In this document: positions 14,101 to 24,876 of the stretch, piece by piece
How the letters are laid out: each line of letters begins with the position of its first letter
Numbering within the stretch: the first letter of the stretch is position 1
Source of the DNA: Hofstenia miamia
Taxonomy: Eukaryota; Xenacoelomorpha; Acoela
Direction: 5' to 3'
Length of the DNA: 59,823 bases
Assembly: GCA_004352715.1 (NCBI GenBank)
Contig: SCFE01000072.1
Coordinates: forward strand, 324,168 to 383,990
Position numbers and translations under genes: made by a program
The notes under the pieces: generated by a model
Told to the model about the DNA's origin: nothing
The model's input: only the letters and a program-made list of their open reading frames with translations
Databases searched by the model: none

Positions 14101-14187
<87 letters not shown>
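14101..14187. repeat. (TAA)n microsatellite flanking R4/Dong-like copy 1
   Basis: About 29 TAA/AAT units directly before the retroelement 5' end. A second short tract follows its 3' end (16496-16517), so the element sits inside a TAA microsatellite. Confidence 0.97.
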
Positions 14188-14190
<3 letters not shown>

Positions 14191-14424
14191 CCCAGTTGGT
14201 AGAGACGCAGATTGGTAAGCTGAGTTTAAGCAACTGTGATCGTGGTTAGCAAACTGGATGACTTAGCTCACAGGGTAGGAAGCACTCTAAAGCCTTGGTT
14301 GGCAACTTCCTAGGACAAGGGCAGTCCAAAATGAAAGCTCATGGGGCAGGAAGGTCTCTTAAGCCTTGGTTGGCAACTTCCTAGGAGAATGTGAGTCCAA
14401 AATCAAACACAAAAAATAACACTG

Positions 14425-15837
14425 ATGAGAAGTCATGATAGAGCAAAGGCCCTCAGTCCCCGACAGGCCTTCAATGGTCAGAGGGTGCTAAGAATCTCCG
14501 GACAACAGGCGGACTCCACAATCGGGAGTGTGGACTCGAGAAGTGGCAGTATAGGATCCACACAGACCAATGGACAACGGCATAAGTGGACAGATGAGCA
14601 GAACAGGACAGCATTGGAGTGTTACAGAAGAAGCAGGCCAGATGAGAGGGGTTACAGGAAGAGAATGTTGGAAGAATGGAGGAAGGCAAGAACGGGATTA
14701 GAAGTTACAGAGCAGAGGCTTGCAGGGCAAGTGAGAAAGTTACAGCTGGATGAGAGTAAGGGGAAAAAGAGAGTTGAACAAGTTAAGCAAAGGGAAGATG
14801 AAGTGATAGATGTTGAGACAGAAGTGGCAGAAGTAGCAGATGCAGAAACTGAAGCAGCAATCAAGGAAAAGATGAAGGAAGAAATAGGTGAGAGAGCTAG
14901 GTTGCCAATCCCAAGAAGAGTTAAGAGAAGTAAGCTAGCAGTAGAGACAGCAAAAGTCAATAAAGTGTTGGAGAGGATAGATGCTAGGAGTGTTACAGAA
15001 GTAAATAGCTTAGTGTATGCAGGGGCATGTGAGGTGCTGAAGAATGTAGGCGTGGAAATAAAGAAGAAGAGGTGGCAAGAAGATAAGGGAGACAGAAAGC
15101 CAGCATGGGAAAGAAGAATTGAGAATAAGGTGGCAAAGATTAGGCAGCAAATAGGGAAGATCCGGACAAGTAAGGCAGTGCAGGACAGGTGCAGGGTAGG
15201 TAAGGGGAAGACTATAGAAACTGCAAGAGAAGAGCTTAAGCAGAGATTAGTTGCAAAAGCTGAGAAACTGAGAAAATATAGGGCAAGGACGAAGCAGGCA
15301 AGAGACAATATGAAGTTTGAGACACAAGAAGGAAGATTCTACAAAGAACTAGATGCAGGAGAAAAGGCTACAGCTAGAGCAGGCGAAGATGCAGTAAGGT
15401 TCTGGGAGAATATATGGGGAAGTGCGGGACCAGAGATAGAGAGTGAGCAGATGGAGAAGGGGTTCAGACAAGAAGAAGAATTAATCACAACGGAAAGGCT
15501 GAAGGAGGCTCTAAAGAAGATGAAGTACTGGAAGGCGCCAGGCAGAGATGAGGTACATGGGTATTGGCTGAAGAAGTTCACAAGTGTTCATGAGAGACTA
15601 GCTGTAGCATTGGAGGAGTGTGTGGTGAGTGGGTGTCCAGAGTGGATGGTAGTGGGAAGGACATTTCTGATACAGAAGGACCCAAAGAAAGGTAGTGAGG
15701 CAAGCAACTTCAGACCAATAACATGTCTGCCAACAACATGGAACTTGCTAACTTCAGTGATGTCAAATAGGCTGGCATGTTACTTAGAACAGAAAAGGTT
15801 GATATCAGAGGAGCAGAAGGGATGCAAGACGAAATAG
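14425..15837 (+). CDS. R4/Dong-like ORF, N-terminal half (Myb-like domain to RT fingers), truncated
   Basis: 470 codons from ATG. Residues about 50-105 (HKWTDEQNRTALECYRRS, then GYRKRMLEEW and TEQRLAGQVRKL) resemble a Myb/SANT-like DNA-binding module found at the N terminus of restriction-endonuclease-type LINEs. A highly charged, helical region follows (110-340). RT begins near residue 370 with MKYWKAPGRDEVHGYWLKKF, then FLIQKDPKKG and NFRPITCLPTTW, the usual RT motifs 0-2. The frame stops right after GCKTK. Copy 2 continues at this point with RGCKDQLLIDQ and motif A, so the stop marks a deletion junction. Nothing suggests a host function. Confidence 0.85.
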   Translation: MRSHDRAKALSPRQAFNGQRVLRISGQQADSTIGSVDSRSGSIGSTQTNGQRHKWTDEQNRTALECYRRSRPDERGYRKRMLEEWRKARTGLEVTEQRLAGQVRKLQLDESKGKKRVEQVKQREDEVIDVETEVAEVADAETEAAIKEKMKEEIGERARLPIPRRVKRSKLAVETAKVNKVLERIDARSVTEVNSLVYAGACEVLKNVGVEIKKKRWQEDKGDRKPAWERRIENKVAKIRQQIGKIRTSKAVQDRCRVGKGKTIETAREELKQRLVAKAEKLRKYRARTKQARDNMKFETQEGRFYKELDAGEKATARAGEDAVRFWENIWGSAGPEIESEQMEKGFRQEEELITTERLKEALKKMKYWKAPGRDEVHGYWLKKFTSVHERLAVALEECVVSGCPEWMVVGRTFLIQKDPKKGSEASNFRPITCLPTTWNLLTSVMSNRLACYLEQKRLISEEQKGCKTK

Positions 15838-16495
15838 AGAAGAGAGCAACAAGTGGTTAAAGAAGGCAGGACTGAAGAGAGAAACAGAAGCACTAATAAT
15901 GGCAGCACAGGAGCAAGCAATAAGAACAAACTGGGTGAAGAAGCATATAGACAGAAGAGTAGAAGTAAGTGATAAGTGTAGGCTATGTAAGAAAGAGGCG
16001 GAGACAGTAGATCATCTGATAGCAGGGTCTGAGAAGTTGGCACAGAATGAGTATAAGTTCAGGCATGACAAGGTGGGAAGAATGGTGCATTGGAGTTTGA
16101 GCAGGAAGCATGGGTTAGAAGCAGGAGACAAGTGGTATGAGCACAAGCCACAGGGACTTCAACATACAGACAAGCAAGGTGATGGAAGCATGGAGGCCAG
16201 ACATAGTAGTGGTAGACAAAGAGAAAAGATTAGGAACAGTGATAGACATAGCAGTACCAAAGGACAGAAATGTAGAAAGCAAGGAGAAAGAGAAGATAGA
16301 CAAGTATAGAGAGTTGGCAGAGGAAATAGAAAGGCTGTGGAAGTTAAAGAAGGTTGAAGTAGTCCAGGTAGTTGTAGGAGCACTAGGAGCAGTTAGTAAG
16401 AAGCATAAGATATACTTGGAGGAGTTGGGAGTACCAAAGTGGGGAGGAGCAGTAGCACAGAAGGCAGCATTGTTAGTAACAGCTGTGAGAAGTAA
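15838..16495 (+). pseudogene. R4/Dong-like C-terminal endonuclease region, frameshifted
   Basis: Continues after the deletion with SNKWLKKAGLKRE, then NWVKKHIDRRVEVSDK and a finger CRLCKKEAETVDHLIAGS whose last ligand is Ser where copy 3 has Cys. At about 16155 the sequence corresponding to about 40 bp in copies 2 and 3 is missing, shifting the frame. The restriction-like endonuclease motif RPDIVVVDKEKRLG...IDIAVPKD is then read in another frame (16137-16550). The 3' UTR is also shortened. Degenerate and non-functional. Confidence 0.85.
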
Positions 16496-16517
16496 GAATA
16501 ATAATAATAATAATAAA

Positions 16518-19500
16518 AGTCAAAGCAAATGTATTGCTGTAAATAAATAACAGTAATAATAATCCTAGGTGCTTTGCAACAAAAAGTGGAAGTAATTGTA
16601 GGCACATTGTATTTTAGTGATATTATTATAGGCGCTTTGCCTTTTCAACTTTTTAAAGGTTTTTTAATGGAATTAATACTTAGTTATATATCAACTTATC
16701 TGCAAATTTTCAGTTCAAAATATACATTATTAACTGAGAACTGAGCTTCAAAAATTAATAATCTCTATAAAACTAATTAGGCAACATATAACGTAATCAC
16801 ATAACAATTTTCTAGAGTAAATTTTGATTTAAAAGTACTCCGAAATCTATATTTTGAACAATTAAAGAGAAATTAGGGGATATCCTCTCTTATCCCACTA
16901 TGGGTTAAAGGCTCAAAAAACCCTAATTAAGCAGAAACCCTTAAATAAACACATTTTGTAATAAAAGTATACTTCCTAGGACTAAATTTAAATTTAAAAC
17001 AGGTGGAAGCATTGCGAAATCCATATCTGCAATATCTAATGAGTAATTCGTGGTTTCCCAATAAAGATCATGAAAAAACTAAGAATTGACAGTTAATAGA
17101 AGTTCCCACTTAAAATTTATAGTTGTCCATGCTTTCTTGCGTTAATATACATTTTCTAAAACAGAATATTGATTTAAAAACGATTGAAAGCACTGTGAAA
17201 CCTATATCTGCAAAATTCATTCAGAAATTTCAGTTTTTATAATTTTTATAATTGAGTCCCACATATTCCATGAGGCTCCTACATCAAAGACCGTCATTAG
17301 TCATGACTCCTCTGTGATATTGTCTATATTGTTCAAATATGTTATTTTAGGACTAAAAAATGCTTTAGAAGCGATTGAAAGTAGTTTGAAATCAATACTA
17401 TCAATAGTTTTTGAGATATTACGGGGTATTTTCCTATAGGGGCACACAGTAAATGACATCATACTCGAACTTAATTATACCTTGATGATATCTTGATGTT
17501 GACTTTGATATCTAGTTCAAAGCAACATTTTTTCCAGAGTTTACAGACAGTATTTCAACTAGAGACACACCCTTAGTTCAAAAAGTTAATAGAGGAAGGA
17601 ACCTGGATGATTGTATTAGTAAATATATGTCAAAATGACTCAATCTCAACATATATACACTAAGCATCAAGATAGATATTGAAAACGGAATCTTTTATTT
17701 CAAAATTTCTACTTTTTACTATGAATCACAGTTTCATTGTACAAAGTGCCTATAATTATTTTTTAAAAAATTTTTTAATCAAAGCTGCATAAAAAATAAG
17801 CTAAAAAACAAAATGCAAAAAAACGTAGAACTTAAGGTCTCAAACACATCTAGTATAGGGCTGAACTGTTTCATTAGGATTGCACGAAAAATGCACTCAC
17901 AAAGTGCAAAAGGCGCTCTGTACAAGGCTGTTTTTACAAATCGCCTAATAATATCTACAAAAATATAACACAAAATCAAATATAAACCTGAATAAAAGCA
18001 GCAGCAGCAAAAGAGGGAAAAAATCGCTTGCTTCTATCACTATACAAATCACCTAATACTATAATACTTGGTGCTTTCCAAATATATTGAAAACTGTATG
18101 TACCAAATGAGAAGTTGATCATCCATTCTAGAAGTGGATAAAGAGCATGAAATGCAAAGTTTTAGATGCGCACAGCACACAACACAATTGTGAAATGACT
18201 CAATAAAAAATGAATATTCATGAGATTTGAAATACAAAATATAATTGATACTTTAGTCACCCTCTATCAATGGTGTTTGGGGCTGAAGTTATCTTTATCA
18301 ATTAGTACAACACTGACTGGTGTGAATTCTTGTACATTTTTGATGGGCCATTTGGGAGGATTGAAGGACATTATGATAATATGAAAGTATGGGTAAAATT
18401 TGCGTGCTGTCATAAACAGCACGTGCTTGGTATTTTAAGAAAAATTTTACGTGTGCTGCTAGTAAATTAAAAAGTAATAGGAAAAAAATGATAATAAAAC
18501 TTACTTGAAAGAATAAAGGGTTTACAATGGTTTACAGATTCATGTGAAATGCAAAGCTGTAAGTGCAATAAAAGTAAACTTACAATAAGTAATAAATACA
18601 TGTGTAAACAATAGAATACCTTCAACCATTCATTGCAGTTTTGAAGCAGCATTGAAGCGATAACATCTGTGGATTGGGTATAGAAGAGGTGTAGGTGAAA
18701 TTGAGAGCAGAGGCTGGAGGCAGACACAACTTGAGAATAGGATATGCTGGCTTTACAAAGGGATGGATAAAGAAATTGGTGATTAGAGAGCTTGTTTTTT
18801 AATATGTGGGGCATGCAGGATGTGCATTGGCAAAAGAGATGAATTCAATCATGGGCCAGTAGATCAGAATTTACAATGTGAAGAGAAAAAAGAAATTGAT
18901 TGAAGACAGCAATGATCAAAATGTTGCTTGCAGATAGACTGTTAATGACTTCATTGAATTGTTGGATGATGAAATTTCTTCAAAGTTTTGAATCATGACA
19001 TAAAGGTGTTATCTCAAGAAAGTGGATATAGTGTGGAGTAAATTTAAATCAGATGTGGTCAATGAGAACCTTTAGCTTTGTCTTGAAGATTTGAATGTTT
19101 CAGGTGTTAAGAGCATCAATAAGACCAGTGTTGAAGTGTTGATAACAACTGAGTTTAGATGTCTTTTTGGATACTCTGAGATCTTGTTTGTAAACTGCTT
19201 TGTGTCACGTCCAGGATAGGAGTGCACAGAAGTGATTTGAATTGAGAGGAGGTTGACAGATCAGACGTATTTTAGAATGCTAGCTCCAATTACTAGGGTT
19301 GATGTATAATGTTGGATAGATATGTCGGTTTTTTGGAAAAGATATTTTGGAAGCTGCCAGTTTCTTATTTGATAAAAAAATCAAGTAAAGTGGTGGTGTT
19401 GTTTCATTGTAGTGTTTCTGTGGTGTTTGGGGAGTCCTTGCAAAAGTGAGATAGCTAGTAGTTGACGAAGTTTCTGAAGAGACAGTATTAATATTTGATA

Positions 19501-19793
19501 AGGTTGCAGGAAGTTTTGTTAGTTTTCAGGTGTTTGACTTTGTTATTCTGACAAACATTAATTGTAAACATCAGAGAGAGAGAGAGAACAGAACAAATTT
19601 TTGAATAGGAAATGAAGAGCTTCAGCCTCATTGTTTTTACTTAGCTTTGCAAATATCTGGTGGAGCTGAGTTTTCTTTTTATTTTTGATAAAATTAATTG
19701 GCCCATTGAGGGATATTATGCCATCAAACAAATCATTGCAAATTGCATCTGAGAGACACTTGAGATCAAACAATTCTTGACAGAGCAGACAGT
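16518..19793. other. 3.3 kb without a recognisable gene
   Basis: AT-rich and intron-like. Around 18840-19560 the plus strand is relatively T/G-rich and the minus strand is open in patches, for example 19558-19773, which suggests an old coding relic. I find no motif that identifies it. A few GA dinucleotide units lie near 19575. Confidence 0.35.
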
Positions 19794-19825
19794 ATTATTA
19801 TTATTATTATTATTATACTTATTAT

Positions 19826-20443
19826 CACCTAATCCATGACTAAACCATATGATTTCCACTATAAAATGTGGAATCTAGACAGGTGCACTAAATTTGGATT
19901 TCATATTGGACACTAGTATTCAAACTCTGCAAAACTCAGATCTTTCTTCAGCCCATGACTACCTTTATATTTTGAACTAATGTAGTAGAAAAAAATTTTA
20001 TGACCCATGGAAAAGTCTCTTTTCAGTGAGAAAGGCCACCATTGAGCATTGCAAACAGTGGGGCAAAAGAAAGCCAAAAGTATTGCAAAACTTCTACTGA
20101 GCTAGCCAGATGTAGATTCAGGCTGAAACCATTGGCCCATTTCCTAGTATTTCATGTTAAATATGCTAATTTCCTGTCTCATTTTGGCTTTTTAGAATTC
20201 AGAATATTTCCAAAAAATATCATGTAATTTGGAGAAATATGGACCTAAATTGAGTGGTAGAGTGGGACTTTGGATAGAAAAAAATCCACTCCTGAGGGTT
20301 CAGTTGAGGAAAAAAGCTGAAATAAGTGTTTTCATTGGCTAAAGAAGCAATATTTGGTATCCTCATCCAATAAAATCTCTTAGTGCATTTAGACATCAAT
20401 TTGAGCTCACATTTTATCATATCGTTTAGTCATGGATTAGGTG
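19826..20443. mobile_element. MITE-like element with 28-bp terminal inverted repeats
   Basis: The left end starts CACCTAATCCATGACTAAAC (19826-19853). The right end (20416-20443) is its reverse complement with one mismatch. The 618-bp interior has no transposase frame. Flanks are TTA/TAA-rich, so the target duplication is ambiguous. This is best explained as a non-autonomous DNA transposon; the superfamily is not assigned. Confidence 0.8.
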
Positions 20444-21040
20444 TTATAATTATTACTATTGGTTTATTATTATTACTATTAATGTTATTATTATTAATAA
20501 TGTTATTTTTACTATGGTGCCCTACATTACCACCATTATTATACAATGTCATACCAGAATGCAAATTTAAAGGCACTCCTGTTAGCCTCACTTGGGTAGG
20601 AGATTGCAAATAGAAAGGCACTTTTTCTGATAATAAAAATATGTTGTGTCAATTTAGATATTAGAAATTTCATTTTGTGATTTTATTTGTACCACATTTA
20701 ATAATTAATCACTTTTTATTGATATAGGTCCAAAAAATGTACAGCAAGAAATAAGTTCAGCTAAAAGTCAATCAATGGACTTTTGACTAATATGAGCCAA
20801 ATTAGTAATTTGAATCAATATCAATTGTCCTATTAGATGGAATTTTATATAAAAAGACCTGTAAATGATTTTTAGTTTTGTATACCAGCTAATGTTATAA
20901 TGAATTACTAAATTGTAACAAAGGTATCAATAAATTTTTACTAAAGTTCAGTTGTTTTTTAGCATTATCTAATTAACTGGATTTGTGCATAATTCAACTT
21001 AGCTAAATTTCTACATGGCAATTGTAGAGGTGCAGTTACT
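20444..21040. other. AT-rich spacer with short TTA tracts
   Basis: ATTATT-type low-complexity sequence next to the MITE, then ordinary AT-rich DNA. No gene supported. Confidence 0.4.
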
Positions 21041-21085
21041 GATGGAAGTTGATGGTGACCAAGAAGAATGTTTAATAATAATGGG

Positions 21086-21900
21086 CACCAGAAACAGAAG
21101 TAAAAAACACCAATACCACCACCACCAAGGAATGTTGATAATATGTTAAATACCAGAAGCAAAAACACTAGAAACCAAAATCAGAGAACTCCAATAATGC
21201 AGAACCCACCAAAGAAATGCCCACTATCAGTGTCATCAAGGTATGACATTACAGCCTCACCAGAATTACCCACCCCTGAACCAATGACCCAATCACCAGG
21301 CAAGATTATATTCACATCAAGAGCTCAACTGGTAGCACCAGTAGACTCCATACATTTAGCAGAATTATTATACACCAAAAAGAGGCTACAAGTCAAAATA
21401 TCATTGCTGAAGAATCAATTTGAAATTGAACAGGAATTGATGAAATCACAGCTCAGACTTGAAATGTAGTCAACATTGTTGGACCAAGATGAAGCCACTC
21501 AAAAGCAAATACAACAGATGCAAGAACAGCATAAATGCAAAATAGAAGTGAGAGACAGAGAAATCTGTGAATTGAGAGAATGATATAACAATAAAAAATT
21601 GAAAAAGAAAAGTATTTTATAAAAGAAATAAACAAATCACAAAGCAAAACTGATATGCTAATTCAGGAGAATGAACTAATTGAGGATAAAATTCAACTAA
21701 CAGAATTAAAAAAATTGGAAAATTGAGAAACTAAGCAATGAGAATCTGTAAACCTAAATCATTGAGAGAACAATATGGGAGGAAATGGAACCACAGTTAG
21801 AGAGGGGACATAAAGATAGGCCCAAATACAGTTATGATCAATTGGAAATGGAAGAAGAAATGGAATGGTTGGAAGGATTAAGCAAAATTATCAGTAAGAA
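21086..21900 (+). pseudogene. gag-like relic of a Ty3/Gypsy relative
   Basis: An open frame at 21143-21469 has a basic, Pro/Thr/Ser-rich start (KNTRNQNQRTPIMQNPP, then ELPTPEPMTQSP) followed by a Gln/Glu/Lys-rich helical segment that continues past the stop (QKQIQQMQEQHKCKIEVRD) and in broken form to about 21720 (LIQENELIEDKIQLTELKK). This order, basic low-complexity then coiled coil, matches the gag ORF of the Gypsy element at 28.9-30.3 kb. It is therefore a plausible divergent relative on the opposite strand, but no capsid, RT or LTR was found. Several stops. Confidence 0.4.
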
Positions 21901-22331
21901 TTTACAACCCACAACAAAATCTTGCCTATAAACTTCAATGTGCAAACTATGTTCAAATTATGTTCCTGATTCACACTAGACTATTTTCTTTGAAAGTATT
22001 GTATCTCATTATTTGCTTGATGAAATCCATCATGAATTTGATCTATGAAAGTAATGCACATATGTCTTTCTTGAGTGTTTTTCTGAACACCAATACTGTA
22101 TATTTTTTCCTGATGCATAGGAGGACGTTTTTTGGCTTCTAATGGTAAATAGACTCACTCTTACATTTAGATTGACTATAAACTTTTGAAAAATGACAAT
22201 TCCCTGAAAGGTAATTCTTCCCCCTAATAATTGCTTGTTCTCTTTTTTAAAATTTTTTAAATGTGTTTGGACTGTTACTTTATCTTCTCTATCAGCACAA
22301 TTCAACTAAAATTGCAGAAGAATAATATAAT

Positions 22332-22548
22332 TGTAACATCCTCCACCTGGCCTATTTTCGCCGTGTATTATTGCTGATAATTATCACTTGGTAAATTGCG
22401 GGTGAGGGGTTACAAAGTTATTGAACCGTCAGACTTTTCCTCTCTAACTAACTAGTTATGTTAATTAAATAATTGAATATTGACCATCACTATTTAGGTG
22501 TTCTTCCATAAACATTAATTTCATTTTTGCTACTGTCTGCTGTTCTCA
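22332..22548 (-). repeat. LTR copy A
   Basis: A 217-bp block running (plus strand) TGTAACATCCTCCACCTGG to TGTCTGCTGTTCTCA. It nearly matches the block at 22599-22815 at an offset of 267 bp. The match extends 20 bp beyond the LTR edge into what would be element interior (22549-22568), followed by 30 bp unlike copy B. It therefore looks like the 3' tip of another element copy placed head-to-tail. Confidence 0.8.
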
Positions 22549-22598
22549 TATCCTCTGGTAGTTTCTTTGAATTGGTGAACCACCAATGCTTTTTCTTT

Positions 22599-22815
22599 TG
22601 TAACATCCTCCACCTGGCCTATTTGCGCCATGTATTATTGCTGATAATTATCACTTGGTAAATTGCGGGTGAGGGGTTACAAAGTTATTGAACCGTCAGA
22701 CTTTTCCTCTCTAACTAACTAGTTATGTTAATTAAATAATTGAATATTGACCATCACTATTTAGGTGTTCTTCCATAAACATTAATTTCATTTTTGCTAC
22801 TGTCTGCTGTTCTCA
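22599..22815 (-). repeat. 3' LTR (copy B) of the Gypsy element
   Basis: Read on the minus strand it begins TGAGAACAGC and ends GGATGTTACA, the TG...CA ends usual for LTRs. The third ORF reads straight into it, and its TGA stop is the first three LTR bases. The 22832-22860 stretch just before it is purine-rich on the minus strand (AAAGAGAAGAAAGAAATAG), a candidate polypurine tract, though it lies about 15 nt from the LTR edge. Confidence 0.8.
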
Positions 22816-24876
22816 TATCCTCTGGTAGTTTCTTTCTGCTATTTCTTTCTTCTCTTTTGTTACTTTTATTTCTACCAGAAATCGCTCATCGTCAGTGTTG
22901 ATCCATTCAATCGTGCTGTCTTGGCTCACATCTCCCCATTTTTCAATATTTATCCTGTCAATCATTGTTTGTGTTTTAGGGGATAGTAGCAACTGTGACG
23001 AGGTTAATAGTTGTTCCTCTTTAGTGATCTCTAGTTGTGTTTTCGTCACCATTTCACAAATTTCTACGGGTGTTGTTATTCCACCTTTCTTTAGCATTTT
23101 GGCTCTTTCTATTATTTTCGTAAATGTACATCGTGGGCTGTTTCTGGCATATCATTTCATATTCTCATCAATTTTTTGTTGTACATTCTTCTGTTTTATT
23201 GCTTGTCGTATCTCCTCAGTGTGTATTAGTTTGCGTTTAACAATCTTTTTTGTGGTTAACCAAGGTTGAGTTTGCAGCTGTTTCAATTTTGTCTCTGATG
23301 TTGCACCCCACATATATTTTCGAATGGGTTCCTCAAATATCTGAATTTCACTCGGGCATATTCCTGTGAGGTTTGCGAGTTGTACTATTGACATTCTTCC
23401 CATTGGGTGATGCTTTGTTATCAGCCTGCTTATTAATTTTTCCATCATCTGCAGCGGTTTCTCATGTTTGTCTGGTGATTCAATTTTTTCGACATGTCCT
23501 TTCAATATCCAATTTTTTGTCTGTGTGTTCATTGGTGATAACGTGATTTCGAACTTTTTAGCCTTTGTGAGCTTTATTCTTAGGCTCCTTGTTATGGGTA
23601 GTCTGAGATCCTTATCTTCTTTGAGCAATATCGCTAGCAGCCATGCGGACGTTCTGTATCTAATCTCCGGCGCGTTCTTCTCCTCCAATATCAATTTGCG
23701 GAAGTCTTTCTTTGTATTTAATTCGTATGCTCTATTGATTTCTGCTAATACCATTTCCACGGTTTTGTGATATTTTCGTGCTGGTGCCTCTATTTTTATC
23801 TCGGGCCATGATTCATCTGTTTTCTTTTGCAATTTCATGTTCGCCCAGACTTTTTGGATTTCTTCTAAGTGCTCCTGGCGTTGCGTCATGCTGCATTTGA
23901 TGAATAATGTCATGGCTTTTTCCAATCCTTCATTTTGTTGTAGCATTTCCGCTGTTTTTGTTTGTTGGAAGAGGTCTATTGCTATACTCTGATCTATCAT
24001 TATTCCGTATATCTGCGCCCAGTAATCGATCTGTAAGTCGAAACGGATTATCTCGGAGATCGTGAATTCTTTCTTTTCCCATGGGAAGAAATTTTCTGCT
24101 CTTAGTACCATGTCCTTTAGGAAGCTCGGTAATTCTTCTAGATTTTCTTTCATTGCTATGACGACTATTCTTATTTGTTGTACTCTCGCCATTCGTACTG
24201 TTTGATCGATTTGTTTCTGTAGATGTTTGGTGTATTCTTTTTCCCTTAGGACGTGTATAATTGTTAGGTTTTCTTCATCTATATTTATCTCCGGGATTTT
24301 TGCTATCTGCTCTTTATATGCCATCAGTGCTTGCACTGTTTCCAATGTGAAGTCCTCATTGAATGTCATATGGATCATGCTTCTCATATATGGCCTGTCG
24401 ATCGTTTCGTTCAGTTCTCAGGGGTAGCTTATTAGTACGTTCACTTTGGGCCGGTTGTCCGCATCTAGTAGGATCGGCAGATTGCTCCCTTCCATCTTAG
24501 CAGTTTTTCTTATCAATGTTTTGGTTTCCGGAGATAATTTCTCGAACGCATTGTGCCGCATTTTCGTGGTTGCCATGAAGTAGGGGTGCAACATTTCCCC
24601 ATCAATTTTGGACATTTGCTTCTCACACTCTCTAGATCTTATTGTACGCTCTGATGTTGTCTCCGAGGAGATCTCTACCTGCCTCATCCGTAAAGGCAAT
24701 CTGCTGGTGCTCGGCTCACAGTCCATAGGCTGTGAACCTGTGCTGCTGGTGTCAACTGAGTTGCCCTTGAATCGGCTATCAGTTACAACCCGCAATACTT
24801 GACCAGCCGTGGTTCCAGTGGGGATACCTTCAGCCTTGAATCGCTTCTGGATCTCCACGGTTCTTCCACCACTCAC
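22813..24876 (-). pseudogene. Gypsy third ORF: charged helical protein of unknown function
   Basis: One reading frame spans 24876 to 22813 (688 codons) with only two internal TGA codons (near 24418 and 23152); similarity to a continuous protein is judged only from frame continuity. It follows integrase and ends at the 3' LTR, the position of env in some elements. I see no signal peptide, no membrane helix and no cleavage site; it is rich in Lys, Glu, Ile, Leu and Gln and should be largely helical. Landmarks: WAQIYGIMIDQS, MTLFIKCSMTQRQEHLEEI, ARKYHKTVEMVLAEI, RKYMWGATSETKLKQLQ. No family recognised. The frame also extends upstream of 24876 to about 25030 with one further TGA, overlapping a repeat array shared with the end of pol. 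Confidence 0.7.

Larger units (their letters stand above)
14188..16495 (+). mobile_element. R4/Dong-like non-LTR retrotransposon, copy 1 (internally deleted)
   Basis: The element is bounded by TAA repeats. A 5' leader (14188-14424) carries two near-identical subrepeats containing CCTTGGTTGGCAACTTCCTA. One ORF begins at 14425. The 3' part encodes a CCHC finger and a PD-(D/E)xK restriction-like endonuclease. Known: Dong elements insert in TAA repeats and R4-clade elements carry a C-terminal restriction-like endonuclease. Compared with copies 2 and 3, this copy lacks the RT core (junction near 15835), about 40 bp before the endonuclease, and part of the 3' UTR, so it cannot be autonomous. Confidence 0.85.

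Noticed and set aside
14652-15308. 218-codon minus-strand ORF opposite R4/Dong-like copy 1 (and its counterpart at 30460-31038)
   Set aside because: Antisense shadow of the charged, purine-rich retroelement ORF; Ser/Leu/Phe-rich as expected from that.
18467-18814. 115-codon minus-strand ORF
   Set aside because: No recognisable domain, no splice or promoter context; consistent with chance in AT-rich DNA.
22813-24876. ORF3 as a retroviral envelope
   Set aside because: No signal peptide, no membrane anchor, no cysteine pattern or cleavage site visible.
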